Part shown: positions 46,815 to 55,763 of the stretch, one piece after another
Numbering within the stretch: the first letter of the stretch is position 1
How the letters are laid out: each line of letters begins with the position of its first letter
Assembly (NCBI RefSeq): GCF_021602585.1
Contig: NZ_BQIP01000019.1
Coordinates: 62,001-126,000 of the forward strand
Length of the DNA stretch: 64,000 nt
Direction: 5' to 3'
Origin: Pseudomonas faucium
GTDB taxonomy: Bacteria > Pseudomonadota > Gammaproteobacteria > Pseudomonadales > Pseudomonadaceae
Position numbers and translations under genes: made by a program
Notes under the pieces: model-generated
Told to the model about the DNA's origin: nothing
What the model saw: the letters and a program-made list of their open reading frames with translations, nothing else
Databases searched by the model: none

Positions 46815-48305
46815 GTGCATACGAAAAGCGATTGGCAGCAGCGCGCTGCTGGGCAAAGCTTCATCACCTCGGCGCTGATCGACGGCCGCCCGCTGTCGGC
46901 GCGCTCCGGGCAAACCTTTGCCGCCATCAACCCGGCCACCCAGCAGCTGCTGGCCCAGGTGGCCGCCTGCGGCGAGGCGGAAATCGACCAGGCCGTGCGC
47001 TCGGCGCGTCGCGCCTTCGAACAAGGCCCCTGGGCGCGCATGGCGCCCTCGGCACGCAAGCAGGTGCTGCTGCGCCTGGCCGAGCTGATGATGGCCCACC
47101 GCGAGGAGCTGGCCCTGCTCGACTCGCTGAACATGGGCAAGCCGGTGATGGACGCCTACAACATCGATGTGCCGGGCGCCGCCAACGTGTTCACCTGGTA
47201 CGGCGAGGCGCTGGACAAGGTCTACGACCAGGTCGCCCCCACCGCAGCCAACGCCCTGGCCACCATCACCCGTGAAGCGCTGGGCGTGATCGGCGCCGTG
47301 GTGCCCTGGAACTTCCCGCTGGACATGGCCGCCTGGAAAGTCGCCCCGGCCCTGGCCGCCGGCAACAGCGTGGTGCTCAAGCCCGCCGAGCAGTCGCCGT
47401 TCTCGGCCTTGCGCCTGGCCCAACTGGCCCTCGAAGCCGGCTTGCCGGAAGGCGTGCTGAACGTGGTGCCGGGCCTTGGCGAAAGCGCCGGCCGCGCCCT
47501 GGGCCTGCACCCGGATGTGGACTGCCTGGTGTTTACCGGCTCCACCCAGGTGGGCAAGTACTTCATGCAGTACTCGGCCCAGTCCAACCTCAAGCAGGTG
47601 TGGCTGGAATGCGGCGGCAAGAGCCCGAACCTGGTGTTCGACGACTGCCAGGACCTGGACCTGGCCGCCGAGAAGGCCGCCTTCGGCATCTTCTTCAACC
47701 AGGGCGAAGTGTGCTCGGCCAACTCGCGGCTGTATGTGCAGCGTTCGATCCACGACGAGTTCGTCGAGCGCCTGCTGGCCAAGGCCCGCAACTGGCTGCC
47801 GGGCGACCCGCTGGACCCGGCCAGCCGCGCCGGCGCCATCGTCGACAGCGCCCAGAGCGCCCGCATCATGGCCGCCATCGAGCAGGGCCAGGGCGAGGGC
47901 GCGCGCCTGCTGTGCGGCGGCCAGCGCCTGAGCTTCAACGGCTCGGACAACTTCATCGCCCCGACCGTGTTCAGCGACGTGCGCCCGGACTCGGCCCTGG
48001 CCCGCGAGGAAATCTTCGGCCCGGTGCTGGCGATCACCGCCTTCGACGACGAAGCCCAGGCCGTGCGCCTGGCCAACGACAGCGTCTATGGCCTGGCCGC
48101 CTCGGTGTGGAGCGATGACCTCAACCGCGCCCACCGCGTGGCCCGCCAGCTCAAGGCCGGCACCGTGTCGGTGAACACGGTCGATGCCCTGGACGTGGCC
48201 GTGCCCTTCGGCGGCGGCCGCCAGTCCGGCTTTGGCCGCGACCTGTCGCTGCATGCTTTCGACAAGTACACCCAACTCAAGACCACCTGGTTCCAGCTGC
48301 GCTGA
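46815..48305 (+). CDS. PuuC/KauB-like (gamma-glutamyl-)aminobutyraldehyde dehydrogenase
   Basis: A 496-residue ALDH close in length and sequence to E. coli PuuC: IDQAVRSARRAFEQGPWARM, AVVPWNFPLDMAAWK (~161-175), Glu265 in WLECGGK, catalytic Cys300 in NQGEVCSANSR, and a closing FGGGRQSGFGRDLSLHAFDK. The GTG at 46815 is chosen for its AAGGGAGA site. It probably oxidises aminoaldehydes from polyamines, and could serve PuuB's product made from the locus at 12-16 kb, which has no puuC of its own. It is followed 21 bp later by a transaminase. Confidence 0.85.
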   Translation: MHTKSDWQQRAAGQSFITSALIDGRPLSARSGQTFAAINPATQQLLAQVAACGEAEIDQAVRSARRAFEQGPWARMAPSARKQVLLRLAELMMAHREELALLDSLNMGKPVMDAYNIDVPGAANVFTWYGEALDKVYDQVAPTAANALATITREALGVIGAVVPWNFPLDMAAWKVAPALAAGNSVVLKPAEQSPFSALRLAQLALEAGLPEGVLNVVPGLGESAGRALGLHPDVDCLVFTGSTQVGKYFMQYSAQSNLKQVWLECGGKSPNLVFDDCQDLDLAAEKAAFGIFFNQGEVCSANSRLYVQRSIHDEFVERLLAKARNWLPGDPLDPASRAGAIVDSAQSARIMAAIEQGQGEGARLLCGGQRLSFNGSDNFIAPTVFSDVRPDSALAREEIFGPVLAITAFDDEAQAVRLANDSVYGLAASVWSDDLNRAHRVARQLKAGTVSVNTVDALDVAVPFGGGRQSGFGRDLSLHAFDKYTQLKTTWFQLR

Positions 48306-48326
48306 CCGACATCACGGAGAACGACC

Positions 48327-49709
48327 ATGAACGCACCTTTCCAGCCGCAACGCGACACCCGCGATTACCAGGCCAGCGATGCCGCCCACCACATCCACGC
48401 CTTCCTCGACCAGAAGGCGCTCAACGCCGAAGGCCCGCGCGTCATCACCCGCGGTGAAGGCCTGTACCTGTGGGACAACGACGGGCGCCGCTACCTGGAC
48501 GGCATGTCTGGCCTTTGGTGCACCCAGCTCGGTTACGGGCGCAAGGACCTGACCGCCGCCGCTGCCGCGCAGATGGACCAGCTGGCCTACTACAACATGT
48601 TCTTCCACACCACCCACCCGGCGGTGATCGAGCTGTCCGAGCTGCTGTTCAGCCTGCTGCCGGGCCACTACAGCCACGCCATCTACACCAACTCCGGTTC
48701 CGAGGCCAACGAGGTGCTGATCCGCACCGTGCGCCGCTATTGGCAGGTGGTCGGGCAGCCGAGCAAGAAGATCATGATCGGCCGCTGGAACGGCTACCAC
48801 GGCTCGACCCTGGCCGCCACGGCCCTGGGCGGCATGAAGTTCATGCACGAAATGGGCGGGATGATCCCCGACGTTGCCCACATCGACGAGCCGTACTGGT
48901 ACGCCGAGGGCGGTGAGCTGAGCCCGGCCGAATTCGGCCGCCGCTGCGCACTACAGCTGGAAGAGAAGATCCTCGAGCTGGGGGCCGAGAACGTCGCAGG
49001 CTTCGTTGCCGAGCCGTTCCAGGGCGCGGGCGGCATGATCTTCCCGCCAGAGAGCTACTGGCCGGAAATCCAGCGCATCTGCCGCCAGTACGACGTGCTG
49101 CTGTGCGCCGACGAAGTGATCGGTGGCTTTGGCCGCACCGGCGAATGGTTCGCCCACGAGTACTTCGGCTTCGAGCCCGACACCCTGTCGATCGCCAAGG
49201 GCCTGACCTCGGGCTACGTGCCGATGGGCGGCCTGGTGCTGAGCAAGCGCATCGCCGAGGCGCTGGTGGAGCGCGGTGGCGTGTTCGCCCACGGCCTGAC
49301 CTATTCCGGCCACCCGGTGGCGGCGGCGGTGGCCATTGCCAACCTCAAGGCGCTGCGTGACGAGGGCATCGTGCGCCAGGTCAAGGACGACACCGGGCCG
49401 TACCTGCAGCGCATCCTGCGCGAGACGTTCGCCAATCACCCGTTGATCGGCCAGGTGCAGGGCGCGGGGCTGGTGGCGGCGCTGCAGTTCGCCGAAGACA
49501 AGGGCAGCCGCAAGCGGTATGCCAACGAGAACGACCTGGCGTGGCAGTGCCGCACCTATGGCTTCGAGGAGGGGGTGATCATTCGTTCGACCCTGGGGCG
49601 GATGATCATGGCGCCGGCGCTGGTGGCCACGCGCAGCGAGCTGGATGAGCTGGTGGAGAAGACCCGCATCGCTGTGGACCGCACTGCGCGCGGGCTGGGG
49701 ATTCTCTGA
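48327..49709 (+). CDS. Class III aminotransferase, polyamine/omega-amino acid:pyruvate type (SpuC-like)
   Basis: A 460-residue PLP enzyme. Fold-type I, class III signatures: SGLWCTQLGYGRKDL, YTNSGSEANEVLIRTVR (~120-136), WNGYHGST, ADEVIGGFGRTG with Asp262, and the PLP lysine K291 in DTLSIAKGLTSGYVPMG. It resembles SpuC-type putrescine/cadaverine:pyruvate transaminases, which make the aminoaldehyde that the preceding dehydrogenase would oxidise. Beta-alanine or other omega-amino donors are possible. The two genes form a unit downstream of the LuxR gene. Confidence 0.85.
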   Translation: MNAPFQPQRDTRDYQASDAAHHIHAFLDQKALNAEGPRVITRGEGLYLWDNDGRRYLDGMSGLWCTQLGYGRKDLTAAAAAQMDQLAYYNMFFHTTHPAVIELSELLFSLLPGHYSHAIYTNSGSEANEVLIRTVRRYWQVVGQPSKKIMIGRWNGYHGSTLAATALGGMKFMHEMGGMIPDVAHIDEPYWYAEGGELSPAEFGRRCALQLEEKILELGAENVAGFVAEPFQGAGGMIFPPESYWPEIQRICRQYDVLLCADEVIGGFGRTGEWFAHEYFGFEPDTLSIAKGLTSGYVPMGGLVLSKRIAEALVERGGVFAHGLTYSGHPVAAAVAIANLKALRDEGIVRQVKDDTGPYLQRILRETFANHPLIGQVQGAGLVAALQFAEDKGSRKRYANENDLAWQCRTYGFEEGVIIRSTLGRMIMAPALVATRSELDELVEKTRIAVDRTARGLGIL

Positions 49710-49718
49710 GGCCGTAAA

Positions 49719-49860
49719 AGGGGCCGCGTTGCGGCCCTATCGCTGTAGGAGCGGCCTTGTGTCGCGAAAGGGCTGCAAAGCAGCCCCCGGATTTGTGCAG
49801 CACTGCTTCATCCAGGGGGCCGCGCTGCGGCCCTTTCGCGACACAAGGCCGCTCCTACAA
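49719..49860. repeat. REP pair, type B, after the transaminase gene
   Basis: A partial leading hairpin (GGGGCCGC...GCGGCCC), then a TGTAGGAGCGGCC-type unit ending in GGGCTGCAAAGCAGCCC, and ~30 bp later the oppositely oriented unit with GGGGCCGCGCTGCGGCCC. The arrangement is tail-outward, the reverse of the pairs at 18863 and 44697. It fills the gap between convergent transaminase and rlhA. Confidence 0.85.
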
Positions 49861-49871
49861 GCCTACCCTCA

Positions 49872-51869
49872 ATGCGGCGCGCGCGGGATGGTCTTGAGCA
49901 GGTCTTCCGGGCTGATGTGCCCCACCACCTGCGCCACCGCGCTGCCCGGCGTCGGCAGGTCGATGATGTGGCCCTTCATCTTGCCGATCACATGCATCTC
50001 GCACGGCTTGCAGTCGAACTTCAGGGTCAGCACCTCATCGCCCTGGATCAGCTGCATCGGCGCCACCTTGGTGCGCACGCCGGTCACGCCCTTGGCCTGT
50101 TTCGGGCACAGGTTGAAGGAAAAACGCAGGCAGTGCTTGGTGATCATCACCGGCACTTCGCCGTGTTCCTCGTGGGCCTCGTAGGCCGCATCGATCAACT
50201 GCACGCCATGGCGGTGGTAGAAGTCGCGGGCCTTATGGTTGTAGACGTTGGCCAGGAACGACAGGTGCGACTCGGGGTACACCGGCGCCGGCGTGGTCTC
50301 GGCCTTGCGCGCACCGCGCGGGTGGGCCTTGATGCGCGCTTCGGTCAGCGCCTCGATGGCTTCGCGGCGCAGGGCCTTGAGCTGCGAGTTGGGGATGAAG
50401 TACGCCTGCGGCGCGTCCAGCACGATGGCGTTGGCGTGGTACATCGTGGTACCCAGCTGGCCGAGCAGGTCATGCAACTGGTCCAGCGCCTGCTGCGGCT
50501 TGTTGGCGGCGCCGAACGGGCCGTCCAGTGCCACCTGCACGCTCACCCCTTCCTCGCTGCACACGCTGAGCATCAGCCGTTGTTCGGTCAGCACCGCATG
50601 CCACTCCACGCCCACCCGGCGCTCGGCCGAGGTGCGCTGCAGCGCTTGCTGCCAGTTGTGGTCGAGGTTGCGCGACAGCGGATGGTTGGGGCGCAGCTTG
50701 TGCAGGCCTTCGGGCATCTCGTTGGGCTCGACCCGGTAGCGGTAGCGCTTCTGGCCGTCTTCCTCGAACTCGCCACGCGGCTCGGCGATGTTGGCCCGGA
50801 AGCCCACCACTTCGCGCTTGACCAGCACGTTGAGGCCATCGCCGTTGGTCAGTGGCACCTCGGTGACCACCTGCATGTCACGCTTGCCGACCTTTTCCAC
50901 CACACCCACCGGCAGCCCGGTGAAGGTTGGCGAGTCGAAGGCGCCGATGTCGACCTTGCGGTCGGTGACGAAGTAGTCGGTGCTGCCGCGGTGGAAGGTC
51001 TTGTCCGGGTCGGGCAGGAAGAAGTGCTCGGTACGGCCGCTGGAGGCGCGGGCCAGGTCCGGGCGGCCTTCGAGGATGGCGTCGAGCTCTTTGCGGTAGT
51101 GGGCGGTGATGTTCTTCACATAGCCCATGTCCTTGTAGCGGCCCTCGATCTTGAACGAGCGCACGCCGGCGTCGACCAGGTCGCTGAGGTTGGCGGTCTG
51201 GTTGTTGTCCTTCATCGACAGCAGGTGCTTCTCGAACGCCACCACGCGGCCCTGGTCGTCCTTGAGGGTGTACGGCAGGCGGCAGGCCTGGGAGCAGTCG
51301 CCACGGTTGGCGCTGCGCCCGGTCTGGGCGTGGGAGATGTTGCACTGGCCGGAGAAGGCCACGCACAGCGCACCGTGGATGAAGAACTCGATGGCCGCGT
51401 CGGTTTCGGCGGCGATGGCGCGAATCTGCTGCAGGTTCAGCTCGCGCGCCAGCACCAGCTGGGAGAAGCCGGCCTGGTCGAGGAACTTGGCCCGCTCCAG
51501 GGTGCGGATGTCGGTCTGGGTGCTGGCGTGCAGCTCGATGGGCGGGATATCCAGCTCCATCACCCCCAGGTCCTGCACGATCAGCGCATCGACGCCTGCG
51601 TCGTAGAGCTGGTGGATCAGCTTGCGCGCCGGCTCCAGCTCGTTGTCGTGGAGGATGGTGTTGATGGTGGTGAACACCCGCGCATGGTAGCGCCGGGCGA
51701 ACTCGACCAGTTCGGCGATTTCGCCCACCTCGTTGCAGGCGTTGTGGCGCGCGCCGAAGCTCGGGCCACCGATGTAGATGGCGTCGGCGCCGTGCAGGAT
51801 CGCTTCGCGGGCGATGGCCACGTCACGGGCAGGGCTGAGCAGTTCCAGGTGATTCTTTGGAAGGGACAT
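49872..51869 (-). CDS. rlhA: 23S rRNA 5-hydroxycytidine synthase RlhA (U32 peptidase family)
   Basis: A 665-residue protein colinear with E. coli RlhA (YdcP), which hydroxylates C2501 of 23S rRNA. The U32 core is at ~1-300: LELLSPARDVAIAREAILHG, HASTQTDIRTLERAKFL, and the cysteine-bearing GQCNISHAQTGRSANRGDCS and ACRLPYTLKDDQGRVV. The later part (YPESHLSFLANVYN, LIDAAYEAHEEHGEVPVMIT, FDCKPCEMHVIGK) is specific to the long YdcP group and absent from TrhP/YegQ (~450 aa). ATG 51869 is preferred over a GTG eight codons upstream. It is a single-gene unit. Confidence 0.92.
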
Positions 51870-52095
51870 GTCGTTATAGGTTCGGGCTGTCACGGTTTAG
51901 GGCGGCATTGTAGCGGTGAAATGCCTGGCTGGCACCTTTAGCTGCCGGGAGGCGGGGCCATGGCCGCTGGCGTGGGCCTGTCATCAAATGTGCTGGCGTT
52001 GTCGCGCGATGCGACGCAGCCGCCGCGCCCTGGGCATACATTGGCTTGAGCGCCATGCCACCCGCTGGCAGGCAACGCCAATCAAGGAGATGCCC

Positions 52096-53148
52096 ATGCA
52101 GTTTTTCGACGATTCCCTGCACCCGGACACCATGGAGAAAGTGGTGATCACGGTCGCCCCCTATGCGCCCCAGTGGATGCCCGACGACTTCCCCGAAGAC
52201 ATCCCGCTGACCATGGACCAGCACGTGCAGGCCGCCGTGGACTGCTATGAAGCCGGCGCCACGGTGCTTCACCTGCACGTGCGCGAGCTCGATGGCAAGG
52301 GCTCCAAGCGCCTGTCCAAGTTCAACGAGCTGATCGCCGGGGTGCGCGAAGCGGTGCCGGACATGATCATCCAGGTCGGCGGCTCGATCTCCTTCGCCCC
52401 GGAAGGCGAGGGCGCCGAGGCGCTGTGGCTGTCCGACGACACCCGGCACATGCTGGCCGAGCTGATGCCCAAGCCTGACCAGGTGACGGTAGCCATCAAC
52501 ACCATCCAGATGAACATCACCGAGCTGCTGTACGCCGATGGCATCGAAGGCACCTCGCTGCTCGATCCGGCCACCCACGCCGCCTACAGCGAAATGACCG
52601 TGCCCGCCGGCCCAGGCTGGGTCGCCGAGCACCTCAAGCGCCTGCAGGCCAGCGGCATCCAGCCGCACTTCCAGCTCACCGGCATCCACGCCTATGAAAC
52701 CCTCGAGCGCCTGGTGCGCAAAGGCATCTACAAAGGCCCGCTGAACCTGACCTGGATCGGCATCGGCGGCGGCTTCGATGGCCCCAACCCGATGAACTTG
52801 ATGAACTTCGTCAACCGTGTGCCGGACCGGTGTACGCTCACCGCCGAATCGCTGCTCAGGAACGTGCTGCCGCTGAACACCATCGCCCTGGCCATGGGCC
52901 TGCACCCGCGGCTGGGCAATGAGGACACCCTCATCGACCAACATGGCAAGCGCTTTTCGTCGGTGGAGCAGGTGCGCCAGACGGTGCGCATCGCCCACGA
53001 GTTGGGGCGTGAGATCGCCAGTGGCAAGGAGGCGCGGGGCATCTACCGGATTGGTGAGCAGTACGGGTCCGTCGAAGAGACGCTGCAGGCCAATGGCATG
53101 GCGCCGAATCGCCGGCCGGGGCAGAAGGGGGTGCCGCAGCGCACGTGA
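52096..53148 (+). CDS. BKACE-family beta-keto acid cleavage enzyme (DUF849)
   Basis: A 350-residue member of the beta-keto acid cleavage family, which condenses a beta-keto acid with acetyl-CoA to give acetoacetate and a new acyl-CoA. Zn ligands are expected at His59 and His61 (TVLHLHVREL). Other family parts are VVITVAPYAPQWMPDDFPED, QVGGSISFAPEGEGAE and NVLPLNTIALAMGLHPRLGNED. At 350 residues it is longer than the ~300-residue carnitine-pathway CdhC. The ATG at 52096 has AAGGAG at 6-nt spacing; an ATG at 52090 is too close. It is followed by an MFS carrier in the same direction. The substrate is unknown. Confidence 0.85.
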   Translation: MQFFDDSLHPDTMEKVVITVAPYAPQWMPDDFPEDIPLTMDQHVQAAVDCYEAGATVLHLHVRELDGKGSKRLSKFNELIAGVREAVPDMIIQVGGSISFAPEGEGAEALWLSDDTRHMLAELMPKPDQVTVAINTIQMNITELLYADGIEGTSLLDPATHAAYSEMTVPAGPGWVAEHLKRLQASGIQPHFQLTGIHAYETLERLVRKGIYKGPLNLTWIGIGGGFDGPNPMNLMNFVNRVPDRCTLTAESLLRNVLPLNTIALAMGLHPRLGNEDTLIDQHGKRFSSVEQVRQTVRIAHELGREIASGKEARGIYRIGEQYGSVEETLQANGMAPNRRPGQKGVPQRT

Positions 53149-53150
53149 AT

Positions 53151-53268
53151 TGTAGGAGCGGCCTTGTGTCGCGAAAGGGCCGCGAAGCGGACCCGGCAAT
53201 TATTGCGGTGCTGCAGAAATCCCGGGGCTGCTCCGCAGCCCTTTCGCGACACAAGGCCGCTCCTACAG
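53151..53268. repeat. REP pair, type B, between the BKACE and MFS genes
   Basis: TGTAGGAGCGGCCTTGTGTC on the left with distal GGGCCGCGAAGCGGACCC, and the opposite unit on the right with GGGGCTGCTCCGCAGCCC. Unlike the other type B pairs it lies between two co-directional genes, so it may separate or attenuate their transcripts. Confidence 0.87.
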
Positions 53269-53295
53269 CGGGCGTGTGTCCGAGGTATTACCGAT

Positions 53296-53303
53296 AACAA
53301 CAA
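53296..53303 (+). promoter_or_regulatory. Crc/Hfq catabolite-activity motif upstream of the MFS gene
   Basis: AACAACAA, continuing into AAACA, matches AAnAAnAA 33 nt before the GTG start codon and ahead of an AAGGAG site. Confidence 0.45.
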
Positions 53304-53336
53304 AAACAGCTGAAGCCAGACTTCCAAGGAGCCACC

Positions 53337-54668
53337 GTGGCCTTTCACCCCAAAACCACCCACGACGAAATCGACACTTCAATCGGCATCCCGCGCCGCT
53401 ACGCCTGGGCCGTGTTCGCCCTGACCTTCGGCCTGCTGATTTCCGACTACATGTCGCGCCAGGTGCTCAACGCCGTGTTCCCCATCCTCAAGGGCGAATG
53501 GGCCCTGAGCGACGGCCAGCTGGGGCTGCTCAGCGGCATCGTCGCGTTGATGGTGGGCCTTTTGACCATCCCCTTGTCGATGCTCGCCGACCGCTTCGGC
53601 CGGGTCAAAAGCCTGACGTTGATGGCGCTGCTGTGGAGCCTGGCCACCCTGGGCTGCGCCCTGGCCGAGAACTACCAGGAGATGCTGCTCGCCCGCTTCA
53701 TGGTCGGCGTCGGCGAGGCGGCCTATGGCAGTGTCGGCATCGCCGTGGTGGTGTCGGTGTTCCCGCGCAGCATGCGCGCCACCCTGGCCAGCGCGTTCAT
53801 GGCCGGGGCCATGTTCGGCTCGGTGCTGGGCATCTCCATCGGTGGGGTGGTGGCGGCGAAACTAGGCTGGCGCTGGTCGTTCGCCAGCATGGCGCTGTTC
53901 GGCCTGCTGCTGGCGGCGCTGTTCCCGCTGGTGGTCAAGGAAGCGAAGATCGCCCCGCAGCGCCTGGCCTCGGCGGCGAACCAGGCCCAGGCAGCGGTGC
54001 GCCAGCCGCTGCGCACCTTGTACAGCACCCGCTCGGTGCTGGCGGCGTACCTGGCCAGCGGCCTGCAGACCTTCGTCGCCGGCAGCATGATCGTGTGGAT
54101 GCCCAGCTACTTCAACCGCTACTACGCCATGGGCGAGGGCCAGGCCGGGGCGCTGGCGGGGGTGATGGTGCTGTGCTGCGGCGCCGGGGCGATTCTCTGC
54201 GGCATGCTCAGCGACCGCCTGTGCCGGCAGTCGGCACTGCGCAAGATCGAGATCTCCATGGTGTTCTGCCTGGGTAGCTGCCTGCTGATGTCGCTGGCCC
54301 TGATCCAGGCCGCAGGGCCGCTGCAGCTGACGCTGATCGGCCTGGCCATGCTCATGGTCACCGGCATCAACGGCCCGACCATCGCCACCATCGCCAACCT
54401 GACCCACTACAAGGTGCATGGCACCGCGTTCGCGGCGCTGACCCTGGTCAACAACATGGTCGGCCTGGCGCCGGGGCCGTTCCTCACCGGCCGGGTCTCC
54501 GACGTGATCGGCCTGCACGGGGCGTTCCAGCTGGTGCCGATGATGAGCATCGCGGCCGCGGCGGTGTTCTTCTATATCCGCTGCCATTACCTGGACGACA
54601 TCGCCCGCGTGCAGCGGGCCCAGGCCGAACCGGCCGCGGCCAAGCCCCTGATGCCGGCATCGTCATGA
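53337..54668 (+). CDS. MFS transporter linked to the BKACE enzyme
   Basis: A 443-residue, 12-helix major facilitator of the anion/organic acid type. Helix 2-3 loop motif A is MLADRFGRVKSL (~82-93); ARFMVGVGEAAYGSVGIAVV (helix 4) and the central cytoplasmic loop with KIAPQRLASAANQ are visible. The start is GTG at 53337 with CAAGGAG upstream; no ATG occurs before the first helix. Its position suggests import of the keto acid precursor used by BKACE. It converges on the AraC gene, sharing the TCATGA stop overlap at 54663-54668. Confidence 0.87.
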   Translation: MAFHPKTTHDEIDTSIGIPRRYAWAVFALTFGLLISDYMSRQVLNAVFPILKGEWALSDGQLGLLSGIVALMVGLLTIPLSMLADRFGRVKSLTLMALLWSLATLGCALAENYQEMLLARFMVGVGEAAYGSVGIAVVVSVFPRSMRATLASAFMAGAMFGSVLGISIGGVVAAKLGWRWSFASMALFGLLLAALFPLVVKEAKIAPQRLASAANQAQAAVRQPLRTLYSTRSVLAAYLASGLQTFVAGSMIVWMPSYFNRYYAMGEGQAGALAGVMVLCCGAGAILCGMLSDRLCRQSALRKIEISMVFCLGSCLLMSLALIQAAGPLQLTLIGLAMLMVTGINGPTIATIANLTHYKVHGTAFAALTLVNNMVGLAPGPFLTGRVSDVIGLHGAFQLVPMMSIAAAAVFFYIRCHYLDDIARVQRAQAEPAAAKPLMPASS

Positions 54669-55688
54669 CCTGGCATCGGCCAGCCCGGCGCCTCGCTGGG
54701 CGTTGCGCCAGGCGGCGGGCGGCATGTCGAACTGGGAAATGAACCAGCGGGTGAACGAGTTGGGCATCGAGTAGCCAAGCATGTCGGCGATCTGCCCCAG
54801 CGAATAACCCGGGTTCTTCAGGTAGCGCACCACCAGGTCGCGGCGCACGCTGGCGACCAGCGCGCTGAAGCTCACCCCTTCTTCATCCAGGCGCCGCTGC
54901 AGGGTACGCACGTTCATGCCCTGGCTGTGGGCGATCTGCGCCAGGGTCGCGCGGCCCATGGGCAGCAGCAGGTAGATGGCCTTGCGCACTTCGCCCGCCA
55001 CCGAAGCGTCGTGCTTGCCCAGCAGCGAATCCATGTAGCGCTGCGCATGCCGGGCCATGGCCGCATTGGCCAGGGGCATGCTCGCGTCCAGGCTTGCGGC
55101 CGGGCAGAGCAGGCCGTTGAACTCGCAGCCGAACTCGACCTTGCAGCCGAAGATGCGCCGATGCACGCCAAGGTCGGCCGGTGGGTCATGGGCGAAGCAC
55201 ACCTTCAGCGGCTGCCAGTGGCTGCCCAGCAGCGCGGCGCAGAAGCGGTGCAGCACGGCGATCGCAAGCTCGATGGACTGGCGGTTGTGGGTGCCCAGGT
55301 CGGTCACCAGCTCTTCACGGATGATCACCGTGCTGCCCACTTGCTCGATGTGGATCGCCAGCGACTCGTTGATCTGCAGGCGGTAATCCACGATCACCTG
55401 CAGCGCATCGCGCAGGGTGGGCTGGTGGCTGAGCAGCAGGCTCACCTCGCCGAAATCGGCCAGGTCGCGCCGCTCGGCCATGCGCAGGCCGAGGGTGTCG
55501 CAACCGCTCAGGTGCGCCGATTTTTCCAGCAGGGTGATGCTGGCGCTGGCCGGTATGCGTTGGCTGGGGTCGCTGAGCAGGGCCGGGCTCAAGCCCACCT
55601 CGCCAAGCAGCGAGGCGACGTTGAGCTTAAGGTGGCGAGCGACATCCAGGTAATGGGCCAGAACCGCAGTGCGAGCATGTACGGGCAT
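54663..55688 (-). CDS. AraC-family regulator with arabinose-binding-type N-terminal domain
   Basis: A 341-residue regulator of the group whose N-terminal ~190 residues belong to the AraC-type 'arabinose-binding' domain family (LNVASLLGEVGLSPALLSDP; FGEVSLLLSHQPTLRDALQV). The C-terminal double HTH has IAHSQGMNVRTLQRRLDEEG and MLGYSMPNSFTRWFISQFDM. Relatives include regulators of amino acid and lipid-derived substrates. It could control the MFS/BKACE genes or the acyl-reductase cluster beginning 75 bp upstream. The last six bases overlap the converging MFS gene. Confidence 0.83.
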   Translation of the reverse strand: MPVHARTAVLAHYLDVARHLKLNVASLLGEVGLSPALLSDPSQRIPASASITLLEKSAHLSGCDTLGLRMAERRDLADFGEVSLLLSHQPTLRDALQVIVDYRLQINESLAIHIEQVGSTVIIREELVTDLGTHNRQSIELAIAVLHRFCAALLGSHWQPLKVCFAHDPPADLGVHRRIFGCKVEFGCEFNGLLCPAASLDASMPLANAAMARHAQRYMDSLLGKHDASVAGEVRKAIYLLLPMGRATLAQIAHSQGMNVRTLQRRLDEEGVSFSALVASVRRDLVVRYLKNPGYSLGQIADMLGYSMPNSFTRWFISQFDMPPAAWRNAQRGAGLADARS

Positions 55689-55727
55689 GGTGGGGCGACT
55701 TCCCTGTGGGTGATCAAGCGTGCTCGG

Positions 55728-55752
55728 TGCTGCGGCGCTGGGCGCCGCAGCA
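55728..55752 (-). terminator. Hairpin after the zinc alcohol dehydrogenase gene
   Basis: TGCTGCGGCGC-n3-GCGCCGCAGCA forms a perfect 11-bp stem beginning 12 nt past the stop codon of the minus-strand alcohol dehydrogenase. There is no clear U-run. Confidence 0.5.
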
Positions 55753-55763
55753 TCAGCCGGGCG

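Noticed and set aside
49872-51941. A 689-codon plus-strand open frame opposite rlhA
   Set aside because: Exact antisense of a protein colinear with E. coli RlhA; composition is of the shadow type.
51940-51960. TGGCACCTTTAGCTGC upstream of the BKACE gene as a sigma-54 promoter
   Set aside because: The GG to GC spacing is 11, not 10, and the -12 box is poor; no NtrC-like site is nearby.
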